This document shows, piece after piece, positions 37,049 through 44,578 of a stretch of 64,000 bases of DNA (its first letter is position 1; each line of letters begins with the position of its first letter). The DNA lies in the NCBI RefSeq assembly GCF_000382045.1, contig NZ_KB907466.1, positions 1 to 64,000 on the forward strand. Reading direction: 5' to 3'. The notes under the pieces were generated by a model that was not told the DNA's origin, did not search any database, and saw only the letters and a program-made list of their open reading frames with translations. The translations under genes and the position numbers were made by a program. The stretch comes from Variovorax atrisoli 110B (GTDB lineage: Bacteria; Pseudomonadota; Gammaproteobacteria; Burkholderiales; Burkholderiaceae_C).

Positions 37049-37746
37049 GGGCGGGCTCTCGTTGCGACGTGCGGTGCGCGCACCACCGTCGGGAAAGACG
37101 GAGTCTCATCACCGGCGGGTGAGCCTCCCGAAGCTTGTTCAATCGGCTCAGCTAGCCCATGCTTGGCGTCGACCTTTCGTTTCCGTGAGGTCTGCGGTTG
37201 GACAGTGGTTGGAAGATGCGCCTTGGCTTTGACGACTGGCTCCTCAACGCTCAGGCCCATCAAGCGCAGCGCACGACGTCGGGCGCTTTGTGTGGTGGCG
37301 TTGGCGAGGTCGCGTGCCGAGTCGCGCGCTCTCTGTATCGCTTGTGAGATCGTGATTTTTTGCCCCTGCTCGCGTGTCCTGCGCTGCAGGCCGTAGGCCA
37401 CCTTTATCTGGTAGGCGCTCAGTGTGGCCTTGACAGGGTCTATATTTGGAACTTGAAGGCGTTCCTTGGACTGAGGGTTCATCACCCAGATGGATGCCAT
37501 GAGTGAGCGATTCATTCGTACCTGAACCCGTATGCTCACCGCGTTCGAGTTGGAGCTTCTTGGCGCTTGACGGAGAATGGCCTGTAGGTGATCGCTGTTG
37601 AAGATGCAGTTATCTAATTCGATCCCCCGGGTCGTCAGAGTGCAGGTAACTGAGTCTGAGCAGACCACGTCCAATTCATCCGGATCCAGAGGAAGCCGGA
37701 TGGCTGTTACCGCCAACGCGCTGCGCCACAGTTCGTGGGGGCTCAT
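37045..37746 (-). CDS. tnsB: C-terminal part of TnsB transposase (separate frame)
   Basis: This 233-residue frame starts MSPHELWRSALA. It reads as the Mu-type C-terminal beta-barrel of TnsB (IRLPLDPDELDVV, LTTRGIELDNCIFNS), followed by a helical segment and a basic, flexible tail that would contact TnsC. In intact TnsB proteins this follows the catalytic core directly. Here it is a separate frame that overlaps the core gene by ATGA, with AGGGGG five bases before the ATG as a usable ribosome site. It could be a genuine second subunit, or the result of a one-base deletion. Confidence 0.85.
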   Translation of the reverse strand: MSPHELWRSALAVTAIRLPLDPDELDVVCSDSVTCTLTTRGIELDNCIFNSDHLQAILRQAPRSSNSNAVSIRVQVRMNRSLMASIWVMNPQSKERLQVPNIDPVKATLSAYQIKVAYGLQRRTREQGQKITISQAIQRARDSARDLANATTQSARRRALRLMGLSVEEPVVKAKAHLPTTVQPQTSRKRKVDAKHGLAEPIEQASGGSPAGDETPSFPTVVRAPHVATRARP

Positions 37747-39101
37747 TCCAGCCCCCTGTGGCCGCGGGTCATGTAGAAGTCGACCACCCAGCAGTGCAGA
37801 CGCTTTCGCAGTTCGCGCAAGTCGATCAAGGCCTCTGCGGCGGGGTCAGAATCTTTCGTGCGCTGATAAAAATGCGACCCTGTTGCACCCGGAAGACCGG
37901 TCAACGCTGATTCGTTGAACGTCCGAAAGAGTCGCTCAATGCGCGCCTTGTACCTGGGCTCCTTGACAGGGCAGTATTGCAAGTCGATGCCGAGTTCGAA
38001 GCACGCTTGCCTGAACGAGTGCGAGTGAAATTCCGGGCCGTTGTCACACTTCAAGACCATCGGGATGCCATGGCAAGGCCAATCGCCTTGCACCTCTGGA
38101 TAGTCTTTGCGCAGGTAGGTCTTTGGAAGGATTGCGTGTCTCAGGCAATCCAGCGCTGCTTGCGAGGAGGCGCCGCTGAAACCCACATCGAATCCCATGA
38201 TCGCACGGCTGAAGTGATCGATGATCATCGTGAGTCGCGGGCGACCTAGCACCAGTCCCGAGACCTCGTCGACGACAAAGAGATCGAGCATTGTGTGATC
38301 GATCTCCCAGCATTCGTTGAGCCCGTAAATCTCGGTGTTCTTCGCGACAGAGCGAAAGGTGGATAGCGCGTGTTTTGCACCTAGTCGAGCGGCAGTAACT
38401 TCGAAACCGGGGCGCCGCCGGAGACAGCGCAAGAAGGTAGAGTAAGAGGGGATTCTCAGCAGCTGATCTTTCGGACGCCACTTGTTTTTCTCTAGCAATC
38501 CTCCCTCGAAGACTTGATAAGCCAGCTTGATCGAGTAGCGCTCTGTGGTCAGATAGAAATTATCTAGCACGGCATTGAGCGCTTGCTTCACCTCAGGCGA
38601 CATGCGCTGTTTGCCGGGCCCTCCACGACGTTCGAAGTAAGGCATGAACGCAGCGGGATCATCGCCTTGCGATCTGACTTGAGCACGCCAGCGCTTCAAG
38701 GTCGAGACGGAGGGCGCGCGCGGTTGACCGAGTCGTCGCCGTACTGCCTCCAGCACCGCGTCCAACGGTTCACTGCGCGCGCGCATGCTGAGTCCCTCGC
38801 GCTCGATTGCCTCGAGGTACTGTTGTCGGGCATAACCTTGCCGCTTGGCTACCTCGCTCACGTCATCCGCCAAGCGAATCGCCACTGTGACCTTGTGCTC
38901 TCGCGCCTCAGGCCTTTCGCTCTTAATGCCTTTTAGGTTCCCGCTGCGATAGTGGATGTGAAGGGTTGCAATCTCCCATGGTCGTACATTGCCGTCCTCG
39001 TCGCTCAGCATCACGCGATCGGCGTCGATGATCGAGCGGACTGTGACGACCTTGAGGAACAACCTGAACTGCTTATTGGGGGTAAACGAAGTCAGCTGCA
39101 T
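37743..39101 (-). CDS. tnsB: N-terminal and catalytic part of TnsB transposase (DDE)
   Basis: This part of about 452 residues starts MQLTSFTPNKQF. It contains helix-turn-helix DNA-binding regions (PSVSTLKRWRAQVRSQ) and an rve-type catalytic core. The first Asp is in CWEIDHTMLDLF, the second in LTMIIDHFSRAIMGFD and the Glu in KARIERLFRTF. It ends HRGLE followed by TGA, in the middle of a motif that normally continues into MSPxExW. Adding one G before the stop would restore the frame as HRGLGMSPHELW. The start overlaps tnsA by about 29 bp. TnsB cuts the 3' ends and joins them to the target. Confidence 0.9.
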   Translation of the reverse strand: MQLTSFTPNKQFRLFLKVVTVRSIIDADRVMLSDEDGNVRPWEIATLHIHYRSGNLKGIKSERPEAREHKVTVAIRLADDVSEVAKRQGYARQQYLEAIEREGLSMRARSEPLDAVLEAVRRRLGQPRAPSVSTLKRWRAQVRSQGDDPAAFMPYFERRGGPGKQRMSPEVKQALNAVLDNFYLTTERYSIKLAYQVFEGGLLEKNKWRPKDQLLRIPSYSTFLRCLRRRPGFEVTAARLGAKHALSTFRSVAKNTEIYGLNECWEIDHTMLDLFVVDEVSGLVLGRPRLTMIIDHFSRAIMGFDVGFSGASSQAALDCLRHAILPKTYLRKDYPEVQGDWPCHGIPMVLKCDNGPEFHSHSFRQACFELGIDLQYCPVKEPRYKARIERLFRTFNESALTGLPGATGSHFYQRTKDSDPAAEALIDLRELRKRLHCWVVDFYMTRGHRGLE

Positions 39102-39783
39102 CGAAGCGCTCCTCAAGGGCGTATGTCAATGGGGTGGCTGCGTTCAGCGGCCGATACATGTCGGCGTAGACGCGACCGAGCGCGAGCATGCGGAGGGCTG
39201 ATTCGCAGCTCAGAAGCGATTGGAGATCGGAGAAGGTCGTCGGCCTGCACTTGGTCATGGCAAGCCGGCGGCAATCCTCGGCGTCGCTCTCGCTCGTGCG
39301 TATGGTTCGCAACGCTTGGGCGATCAGTCGTGCATTGCGCTGAGCAATGGGAAGATCTAGCTGCGCTTCAGTGACGACCAGGAGCGTCACGCCTACGTCC
39401 GTCAACCGCCGCCGAATGGCGGTAAGGCGTGTCGCAATGGACGCGTCCGTCAACTGCTTCGACGGAATGCACTCTAAGCAGATAAGTTGCCCGTCTCGTC
39501 TCTGCGCAAGAACATGAGGGGTGTATCCCAGCCTCGCGCCATCTTCGAGCACGACGTCCACTGTGGTGGGGCGGGTGCAGGCGTCGATGACCAGCCAAGA
39601 CGCTTCGAGCCGATACAGCAGGTCCCACTGGAGGCCGGACTCCCAGTGCATAGGGCGATTGAATCGAGTGGACGAGAAAATGCCGCGCACCCGATAACCG
39701 TTTCGCGTGACCACGCGACGGGGGCGAAAAGACGGACTGCGTCCCACCATTTGGGCAAAGCGGTCCCCTAGAGATGTCGTCAT
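39073..39783 (-). CDS. tnsA: TnsA-like endonuclease homologue, catalytic residues replaced
   Basis: This 236-residue protein starts MTTSLGDRFAQMVG, with GGAGG upstream. It aligns with the TnsA N-terminal nuclease domain (WESGLQWDLLYRLE; GYTPHVLAQR; LICLECIPSKQL). Compared with the family pattern LE-x-D, YTPD and EVK, the catalytic Glu is Gln52, the Asp is His90 and the Lys is Ile106. The protein is therefore probably not an active 5'-end nuclease, and the element may transpose by cointegrate formation or use TnsA only structurally. The alignment is by eye. Confidence 0.83.
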   Translation of the reverse strand: MTTSLGDRFAQMVGRSPSFRPRRVVTRNGYRVRGIFSSTRFNRPMHWESGLQWDLLYRLEASWLVIDACTRPTTVDVVLEDGARLGYTPHVLAQRRDGQLICLECIPSKQLTDASIATRLTAIRRRLTDVGVTLLVVTEAQLDLPIAQRNARLIAQALRTIRTSESDAEDCRRLAMTKCRPTTFSDLQSLLSCESALRMLALGRVYADMYRPLNAATPLTYALEERFDAADFVYPQ

Positions 39784-39929
39784 GCGACCTCCATAAATCA
39801 AACAGCGAAAGAAACCGCGGCGAACGCATGAGAACGTTTGCCGAATTGACTTCAGGCTTGACTTGATGGTTAGCCGAATGAGATACTGAAGATGCCCTCC
39901 AACAGGCTCCGTCAGTAAAACGACGGACT

Positions 39930-39962
39930 AACGCCGTCTAGCCCTCGTGGTTAGATGGCGTT
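39930..39962. terminator. Inverted repeat between the HTH gene and tnsA
   Basis: AACGCCGTCTA (39,930-39,940) pairs with TTAGATGGCGTT (39,951-39,962) with one mismatch and a ten-base loop. On the plus strand it is followed by a T-rich run. On the minus strand it lies between the HTH gene and tnsA, where it could attenuate transcription. No other gene is present between 39,784 and 39,995. Confidence 0.45.
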
Positions 39963-39995
39963 TTCTATTTCATGGCAGCTCCTCGATTGATTTTT

Positions 39996-40268
39996 TCAGA
40001 TCGCGTTGTCTTCCGTATCCCGCTTTTCAGAAACAGCGGTCAGCTTTCTTTCCCGCTCGATACGCTCCAAAAGCTCTGCAATTTCACTTGTCATCGCAAA
40101 GACGCCGCGCCTGTGCTCGATGGTGACTGGCGAGAACGGCAGACTTCCTCGACTGCGCGCCGTCTTCAATGCGGTCACAGTTGGGTAGTGCAGTACCTTA
40201 CAGATGGCCTTTGCATCCATGATCGGCCCGTAGTTGGTCCATAGAAAGTCATGAACGTTGAACGACAT
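39996..40268 (-). CDS. Small DNA-binding protein upstream of tnsA
   Basis: This 90-residue protein from MSFNVHDFLWTNYGPIMDA contains an excisionase/AlpA-like winged helix pattern (MDAKAICKVLHYPTVTALKTARSRGSLPF, then a strand before SEIAELLERIE). Longer starts are possible, but the part before MSFN looks unstructured. It is on the same strand as tnsABC and tniQ and may be the first gene of that operon. A regulator of transposition genes or a directionality factor is plausible. Confidence 0.65.
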   Translation of the reverse strand: MSFNVHDFLWTNYGPIMDAKAICKVLHYPTVTALKTARSRGSLPFSPVTIEHRRGVFAMTSEIAELLERIERERKLTAVSEKRDTEDNAI

Positions 40269-40320
40269 GGAGGCTGTCCGTTGCTGATAGATGCGGGTTG
40301 TTTTTAGAAAATTTGCCCGA

Positions 40321-40348
40321 ATCCTAGGCCTTGTTTTTGAAAAGTCAA
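40321..40348 (-). promoter_or_regulatory. Candidate promoter of the HTH-tns operon
   Basis: On the minus strand TTGACT (40,343-40,348) is followed after sixteen bases by TAGGAT (40,321-40,326). It lies about 55 bp upstream of the small HTH gene. A short dyad, ACCT...AAGGT, at 40,361-40,375 sits just upstream and could be an operator. Confidence 0.4.
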
Positions 40349-40464
40349 TCAAAAAAGATGACCTATTTTTAAGGTCCGCTGAAGACCCCGGGTTAGTCGA
40401 GGAGTTGAGTTGTCAATTCGGTTTTATTTTGAATTGACTATTAAGTTCTGGCTGCCAATGCGGA

Positions 40465-40965
40465 TCAGTCTTGAGTTTTTTTATCAAATGGCTGGTCGCG
40501 CATTTGCGGTTTTGCATCCCGCGCATCTCGCCAGTGCAATCGAAAGCGACTGACCTCCGTGACATCCAAGCCACTCGTTGGCTCGACGTAGGTTCCATGC
40601 TCGGATTCAAATAGCCAAAGGGGCTGAGACGGGTCTTGGCCAGGAAGTGGGTGGCATTGCCACAGCGCCAAGCAGCGCGAGAACTCGGGATCACTGCCTC
40701 GGATCATGTACGTGGGTAGCAGTACGTGCAGGCGCGTGCTCTCCCAGTGCCGATGGTTCAAGAGCGCTGCGGCATCAGCTGCGCGGGTGACTAGGAATCG
40801 ACGCCAGTACTGCACCGGTGCTTTTGCGGAGGGTGGCAGCACCTCGACATACCAAAGAGGCGCATCGAAATAGTGTTCGACCCAATGAAAGCGTCGCGTG
40901 TACGGCCCTTCGCATCCCATGCGGGTGGGGTCTGGAATTTCGAAACGCTCATCGACCTGCAGCAT
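40465..40965 (-). CDS. Hypothetical protein divergent from an XRE regulator
   Basis: This 166-residue soluble protein is rich in Trp, His and Arg (YTRRFHWVEHYFDAPLWYVEV, NHRHWESTRLHVLLPTYMIRG). No family is recognised. It begins at an ATG 63 bp from the start of the XRE-type gene on the other strand, so the pair probably shares a control region and may be regulated by it. Codon use is like the rest of the element. It could be a cargo toxin or effector, but no catalytic motif can be named. Confidence 0.6.
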   Translation of the reverse strand: MLQVDERFEIPDPTRMGCEGPYTRRFHWVEHYFDAPLWYVEVLPPSAKAPVQYWRRFLVTRAADAAALLNHRHWESTRLHVLLPTYMIRGSDPEFSRCLALWQCHPLPGQDPSQPLWLFESEHGTYVEPTSGLDVTEVSRFRLHWRDARDAKPQMRDQPFDKKTQD

Positions 40966-41028
40966 GAATGCCTAAATGTGTAAGATCGTCCGTGGTTGGA
41001 TCGTACTCATGGCGGGACCATTTTGTCC

Positions 41029-41274
41029 ATGCCAGCCCCGTCTCCGAAACATGCGCGAGATCCTGCGCTTGTTGCGTTAGGAGCTGCGATCAGATCGATG
41101 CGGAAGGCTCGTGGGCTGTCGCAGGAGGACTTGGCGCATCGCAGTGACTTGGATCGCGCTTATATGAGCAGCATCGAACGAGGCGCTCAAAACCCTGGGG
41201 TCATGGCAATCGTTGGTATTGCCAAGGGGATCGGAGTAACCGTTACTGAGTTGGTTGCCGAGGCCAAGCTCTAG
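41029..41274 (+). CDS. XRE-family helix-turn-helix regulator (small)
   Basis: This 81-residue protein starts MPAPSPKHARDPALVAL. Its complete HTH domain reads SMRKARGLSQEDLAHRSDLDRAYMSSIERGAQNP. An in-frame TTG 33 bp upstream is less likely. It is convergent with the SMEK gene (3 bp between the stops) and divergent from the unknown gene at 40,465. Stand-alone HTH proteins of this kind often control neighbouring restriction or defence genes. Confidence 0.83.
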   Translation: MPAPSPKHARDPALVALGAAIRSMRKARGLSQEDLAHRSDLDRAYMSSIERGAQNPGVMAIVGIAKGIGVTVTELVAEAKL

Positions 41275-41277
41275 GCT

Positions 41278-42273
41278 TCAGTCAAGTACGCTGAAGTCGC
41301 AGTCCACGATCAGGCGCTTGGCTTCGTCGGCAGTCAAGAAGTCTTTGAGCATCCAGAAAGCATCATTCCGGCTGCCACGGAGCCTGTGAGTAAGTTCAAA
41401 TTTTTGGGGACGATCTTCGTCGTCGACGTCTACTAGGTTCGCGTTGTTCAAGGAGCGGTAGTAGTCGTGCATTTCATTCGCATCGATCTTCAGTCGCTGC
41501 TGCAGCGTTTGAATTGAAATTGCGATGCGATAGCCAAACTGGCTTCCTCCTCCATGTTCAAACATGTATGAAATGACTTCGCGCTGATTTCTCGACAGTG
41601 CCATCAATTGCTTGTGCAGCTCAAGCAAAGACCCAAAGTCTTCCGCCCACTCGCGTTCTTCTTCATTTCCTATCGTCTCGCGCAGGTAGCGTGCGGCCGT
41701 TTTGGGCGGCTTGCCATCATTTTGCTCTGCGCTGGCCAGCAGGCTATCGGGCTCGAGCGCGTGTGAGACGCTTGGCAATTGCTTGTCAATGAAATCACTG
41801 AGAGCCTTCATCTGTTCCAGATCCAAGCTCTCTGCCTTCGCAAGCACATCGTCGATGTCATGAACGTGCGCCTTGTGGTCAAACGTGAAATGGTCGTTGG
41901 TCTCAAACGCCGTTGTGTATTTCTTCTTGTCCACAAGCATCAGAAATCTCAGTTCTTGATATTTCTCATAGAGCTTGTGCTTGTTGAAGGTCTCGATCGT
42001 CTTCTTGATCTTCCCGGAGTCCGACGTGGCAGTTACTTGGACACAGAGCTTGCGGCCTTCGTCGGCAAGGTCGATTGCTGCCTCGTTCAGCGATTCTTCG
42101 TTGACGTTCTTGAGAGCGTAGCCATAGACAAGGTTCAACACGGTGGCGAAGAACGACTCGCAGTCCCGGTTGAGATCGGTCTTGCCCCTTTTGCTCAGGC
42201 TCTTGACCATGAAGCGCAGGACGGACAGCTTCATTACGACGTTTTGATAGATGCGAGCTTTCTCGAGCGGCAT
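41278..42273 (-). CDS. SMEK domain-containing protein
   Basis: This 331-residue protein has an N-terminal SMEK domain (ESFFATVLNLVYGYALKNVN, AAIDLADEGRKLCVQVTATSDSGKIKKTIETF), a module found in predicted bacterial conflict systems and often fused to effector domains. The middle is acidic and helical. The C-terminal half (REVISYMFEHGGGS, then LQQRLKIDANEMHDYYRSL) looks like a winged helix. The reading IDLAD...QVTAT is reminiscent of nuclease-like active sites, but catalysis is not established to my knowledge. A defence role is inferred from the family and the island. Confidence 0.75.
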   Translation of the reverse strand: MPLEKARIYQNVVMKLSVLRFMVKSLSKRGKTDLNRDCESFFATVLNLVYGYALKNVNEESLNEAAIDLADEGRKLCVQVTATSDSGKIKKTIETFNKHKLYEKYQELRFLMLVDKKKYTTAFETNDHFTFDHKAHVHDIDDVLAKAESLDLEQMKALSDFIDKQLPSVSHALEPDSLLASAEQNDGKPPKTAARYLRETIGNEEEREWAEDFGSLLELHKQLMALSRNQREVISYMFEHGGGSQFGYRIAISIQTLQQRLKIDANEMHDYYRSLNNANLVDVDDEDRPQKFELTHRLRGSRNDAFWMLKDFLTADEAKRLIVDCDFSVLD

Positions 42274-42339
42274 CGCTCCTCCTTCCGTTGGGCTTCTCGA
42301 GCCAATTTCTTAAAGATTCGCAGCGGACCGCGTCGGCGG

Positions 42340-42534
42340 TTAGTTCCTCGTATTCCTCGGCGGATTGGGATCGTTGCAGTAACTGTCGCTGTCGAGGATC
42401 TTTCCGTCTTTACGGTGATTCACCATCTCGACATGGTCGCGCTTTGCTTGTTCACAGGCGCGGTCGATCGCGGCCCTCTGTGTATTGGCGACAGTGCCCG
42501 CGTGCTGTGTCCTCCTTTTTCGTCGCCTAGTCAT
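42340..42534 (-). CDS. Possible small protein, 64 residues
   Basis: The frame encodes a basic start (MTRRRKRRTQHAG) and a more natural-looking end (HVEMVNHRKDGKILDSDSYCNDPNPPRN). It lies upstream of the SMEK gene on the same strand in a 295-bp gap. No ribosome site is visible. It may be spurious. It is listed because nothing else fills the gap. Confidence 0.25.
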   Translation of the reverse strand: MTRRRKRRTQHAGTVANTQRAAIDRACEQAKRDHVEMVNHRKDGKILDSDSYCNDPNPPRNTRN

Positions 42535-42567
42535 CTATGTGTGGCACGACATCGATTTCCTTCTTGG

Positions 42568-43692
42568 TCAGTTTTGGATGTCCACCTGAGAACTCACTAC
42601 ACGAAGTTGCGGCGGTTTACCTGTTCTGGTCTTGCCGGCTCCTCCACCGGTGAGCCCCGTGAGCGCGAGTCCGAACACAAGTTGATCCAGTTCCTCGACC
42701 GGGACGCATAGCTCGCTGGCGATGTCACCCTTGGAAATGCTCTCGTCTCGCAGCGCTGAGAAGACTTTCTGCAAGATCTGCGAGGACTCCCGCTGTCCCT
42801 CGTCGGGTTCGTTCTTGCGATAACCGCGCGACGACAGATCGATGTAGAGCGACTGATAGTGCCAGTCACTCAGCGCGCCGACTGTATGCAGGCGGTACGT
42901 AAGTGCCGCGACCGAGACGCTCCAGTATTTCTTCAGCTTCACCAGGTGATCGATCGTGGCCATGCGCGGCGCATAGGCCAGGACGCTTGCGCGCGGCATC
43001 AAGAACGCCGAGGCGAATGCGTTGGCCTGACGCTCCGCCTCGCGGCCCTGCGGCGAGCCGTGGCGGTGCAAGACCAGATGTCCTAGTTCGTGCGCGGCAT
43101 CGAAGCGACTGTGCTCGGCGGACTTTTTCGTATTCAGGAACACGAAAGGCGTTCTCTGCCGCCACATCGAAAACGCGTCGACCTCGGCGGCATCGACTGA
43201 GAGCGAGAACACGCGGACGCCTTTCGACTCGAGCAGATGCACCATGTTCTTAACTGGCAACTCACCGAGTGCCCATTGCTGGCGCAACGCCATCGCCGCA
43301 GCCTCAGGATCATCCTCGCGGCTGAGGTCAGGCAGGTCCGGCGCTGGCAGCTCGAAGCGCGCTTCGATCCAGCCATTCAGCATGAGCGCGATGGCCCCGG
43401 CCCCCAGGGCGGTGTCGCGCTGTCCAGCACTCATCTTCGACAGGGCGCGGAAGCTGGCAATGTCCGGCGTCGGCTCGTCGAGGTCGTCGCCAAAGAAGAA
43501 CCTCTTGGGGAAGCCAAGAACCTCGGACAACTTGGCCAGGCGATCGTCGTCTGGGCCGAACTCACCCTTCTCGTAGGCCGAAATCGAGCGGGGCTCGACC
43601 CCGATCGCCGAGGCCACCTTGGTCATTGTCAGCCCGCGCCGTTTGCGAGCCAGGGTCAGACGGGACGGGTTGAATAACGTGCTCGCAATCAT
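42568..43692 (-). CDS. XRE HTH fused to ImmA/IrrE metallopeptidase
   Basis: This 374-residue protein has an N-terminal HTH (RLTLARKRRGLTMTKVASAIGVEPRSISAYEKGE) followed by a peptidase domain with HELGHLVLH and a third-ligand helix EAERQANAFASAFLMP. This fused form is common in phages and islands and combines repressor and protease in one chain. The start overlaps the stop of the upstream 217-residue gene by 4 bp (ATGA). The operon has its own promoter and dyad at 44,381-44,409. Confidence 0.88.
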   Translation of the reverse strand: MIASTLFNPSRLTLARKRRGLTMTKVASAIGVEPRSISAYEKGEFGPDDDRLAKLSEVLGFPKRFFFGDDLDEPTPDIASFRALSKMSAGQRDTALGAGAIALMLNGWIEARFELPAPDLPDLSREDDPEAAAMALRQQWALGELPVKNMVHLLESKGVRVFSLSVDAAEVDAFSMWRQRTPFVFLNTKKSAEHSRFDAAHELGHLVLHRHGSPQGREAERQANAFASAFLMPRASVLAYAPRMATIDHLVKLKKYWSVSVAALTYRLHTVGALSDWHYQSLYIDLSSRGYRKNEPDEGQRESSQILQKVFSALRDESISKGDIASELCVPVEELDQLVFGLALTGLTGGGAGKTRTGKPPQLRVVSSQVDIQN

Positions 43693-44342
43693 GCTCGACG
43701 CTTAACGTCGACATCGATATCCGGCTGGTCCGGCGGCGAGGGCGGAGTGACCTCCAACGGATCGAGATCGGTCGGGATTGCTCCGAGGATGATTCGCTCC
43801 CGCCAGCCATCGACACGGCCATCCTCCCCCATCGAGGTTGGCAGGGACAACTCGCACCGCACCTCGCCCAGTGCGCGGTGGACCAGCAGAATCCAGGTCA
43901 TCCGCTGCTCTTCGGACGTCGCCTCGTTCGACGACACTGCCACTTCGACCGGCGGAAAGCCGAGGTCAAGCTGCAACTGGTTCGATGTCACCGCCTCGGC
44001 CGTGCTCGGGCCTTTGGAGGACCTGGTGGTCGGTTGGGCATCTTTGCAGCCTGTTGCGCCGTCGCCGGTCGCCACGGCGATCGCCAGTGTCCCTACCGGG
44101 TTGATCACCAGCGAATAGTTGTTGTCATCGCACCGTTCCCATCCTTCGGGTAGCAGGTACTCGCGGAGGGCGCGCACCATGGTCGCCCAAGCGGTGAAGC
44201 CCGGATAGAGCGGGGGATCGTTCAGGGTGCACGACGCGAACGCCACGTAGCCGCGCTTCACGATCTGGGCAAGCTGGTCCTCTTCAAGACCGAGCTGCGC
44301 TAGGCGGGTTTCAACATCATGGTTTTCGACATGGATCTGCAT
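43689..44342 (-). CDS. Hypothetical partner of the XRE-ImmA protein
   Basis: This 217-residue acidic protein, first gene of the pair, starts MQIHVENHDVETRLAQLG. Two blocks look conserved: the N-terminal half (GYVAFASCTLNDPPLYPGFTAW) and a C-terminal block (WILLVHRALGEVRCELSLP). A low-complexity Pro/Asp tail ends the protein. No family is recognised. Genes of this kind commonly precede fused XRE-ImmA genes, so a toxin-antitoxin-like or sensor role is possible but unproven. Confidence 0.6.
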   Translation of the reverse strand: MQIHVENHDVETRLAQLGLEEDQLAQIVKRGYVAFASCTLNDPPLYPGFTAWATMVRALREYLLPEGWERCDDNNYSLVINPVGTLAIAVATGDGATGCKDAQPTTRSSKGPSTAEAVTSNQLQLDLGFPPVEVAVSSNEATSEEQRMTWILLVHRALGEVRCELSLPTSMGEDGRVDGWRERIILGAIPTDLDPLEVTPPSPPDQPDIDVDVKRRA

Positions 44343-44380
44343 AGGATTGGCTCTTTCTGCGCGTGGCGCAACTTCCGGTT

Positions 44381-44409
44381 TTTATACCTTATTTAAGGTC
44401 GAAAAACAA
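44381..44409 (-). promoter_or_regulatory. Promoter with operator-like dyad for the XRE-ImmA operon
   Basis: On the minus strand TTGTTT (44,404-44,409) and TATAAA (44,381-44,386) are seventeen bases apart. The spacer overlaps the perfect dyad ACCTTATTTAAGGT (44,386-44,399). It lies about 40 bp upstream of the 217-residue gene. A repressor bound here would exclude RNA polymerase, so autoregulation by the XRE-ImmA protein is likely. Confidence 0.65.
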
Positions 44410-44578
44410 GAAGTTGAAGCTGCTCTTCTGCTGTTGCTCTCGGAGCGCTCTTGGCGTCCGCGGCTTTGCTACTCGCCGCCAGAGCACGGAGAGGCTCGGA
44501 CAACTTAAACGGGAGGAGGGGCCAACAGGCCTGCCGGCGAATCGGCGCAGATTGCGGATCCTGCAAAAGACAAACCAT

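Noticed and set aside
33423..40400. CRISPR array or Cas genes linked to the Tn7-like machinery (CAST)
   Set aside because: No regularly spaced repeats and no Cas-like protein were found anywhere in the element.
40413..40437. TCAATTC...GAATTGA as a terminator
   Set aside because: The stem is only seven AT-rich pairs with no clear T run, too weak to annotate.
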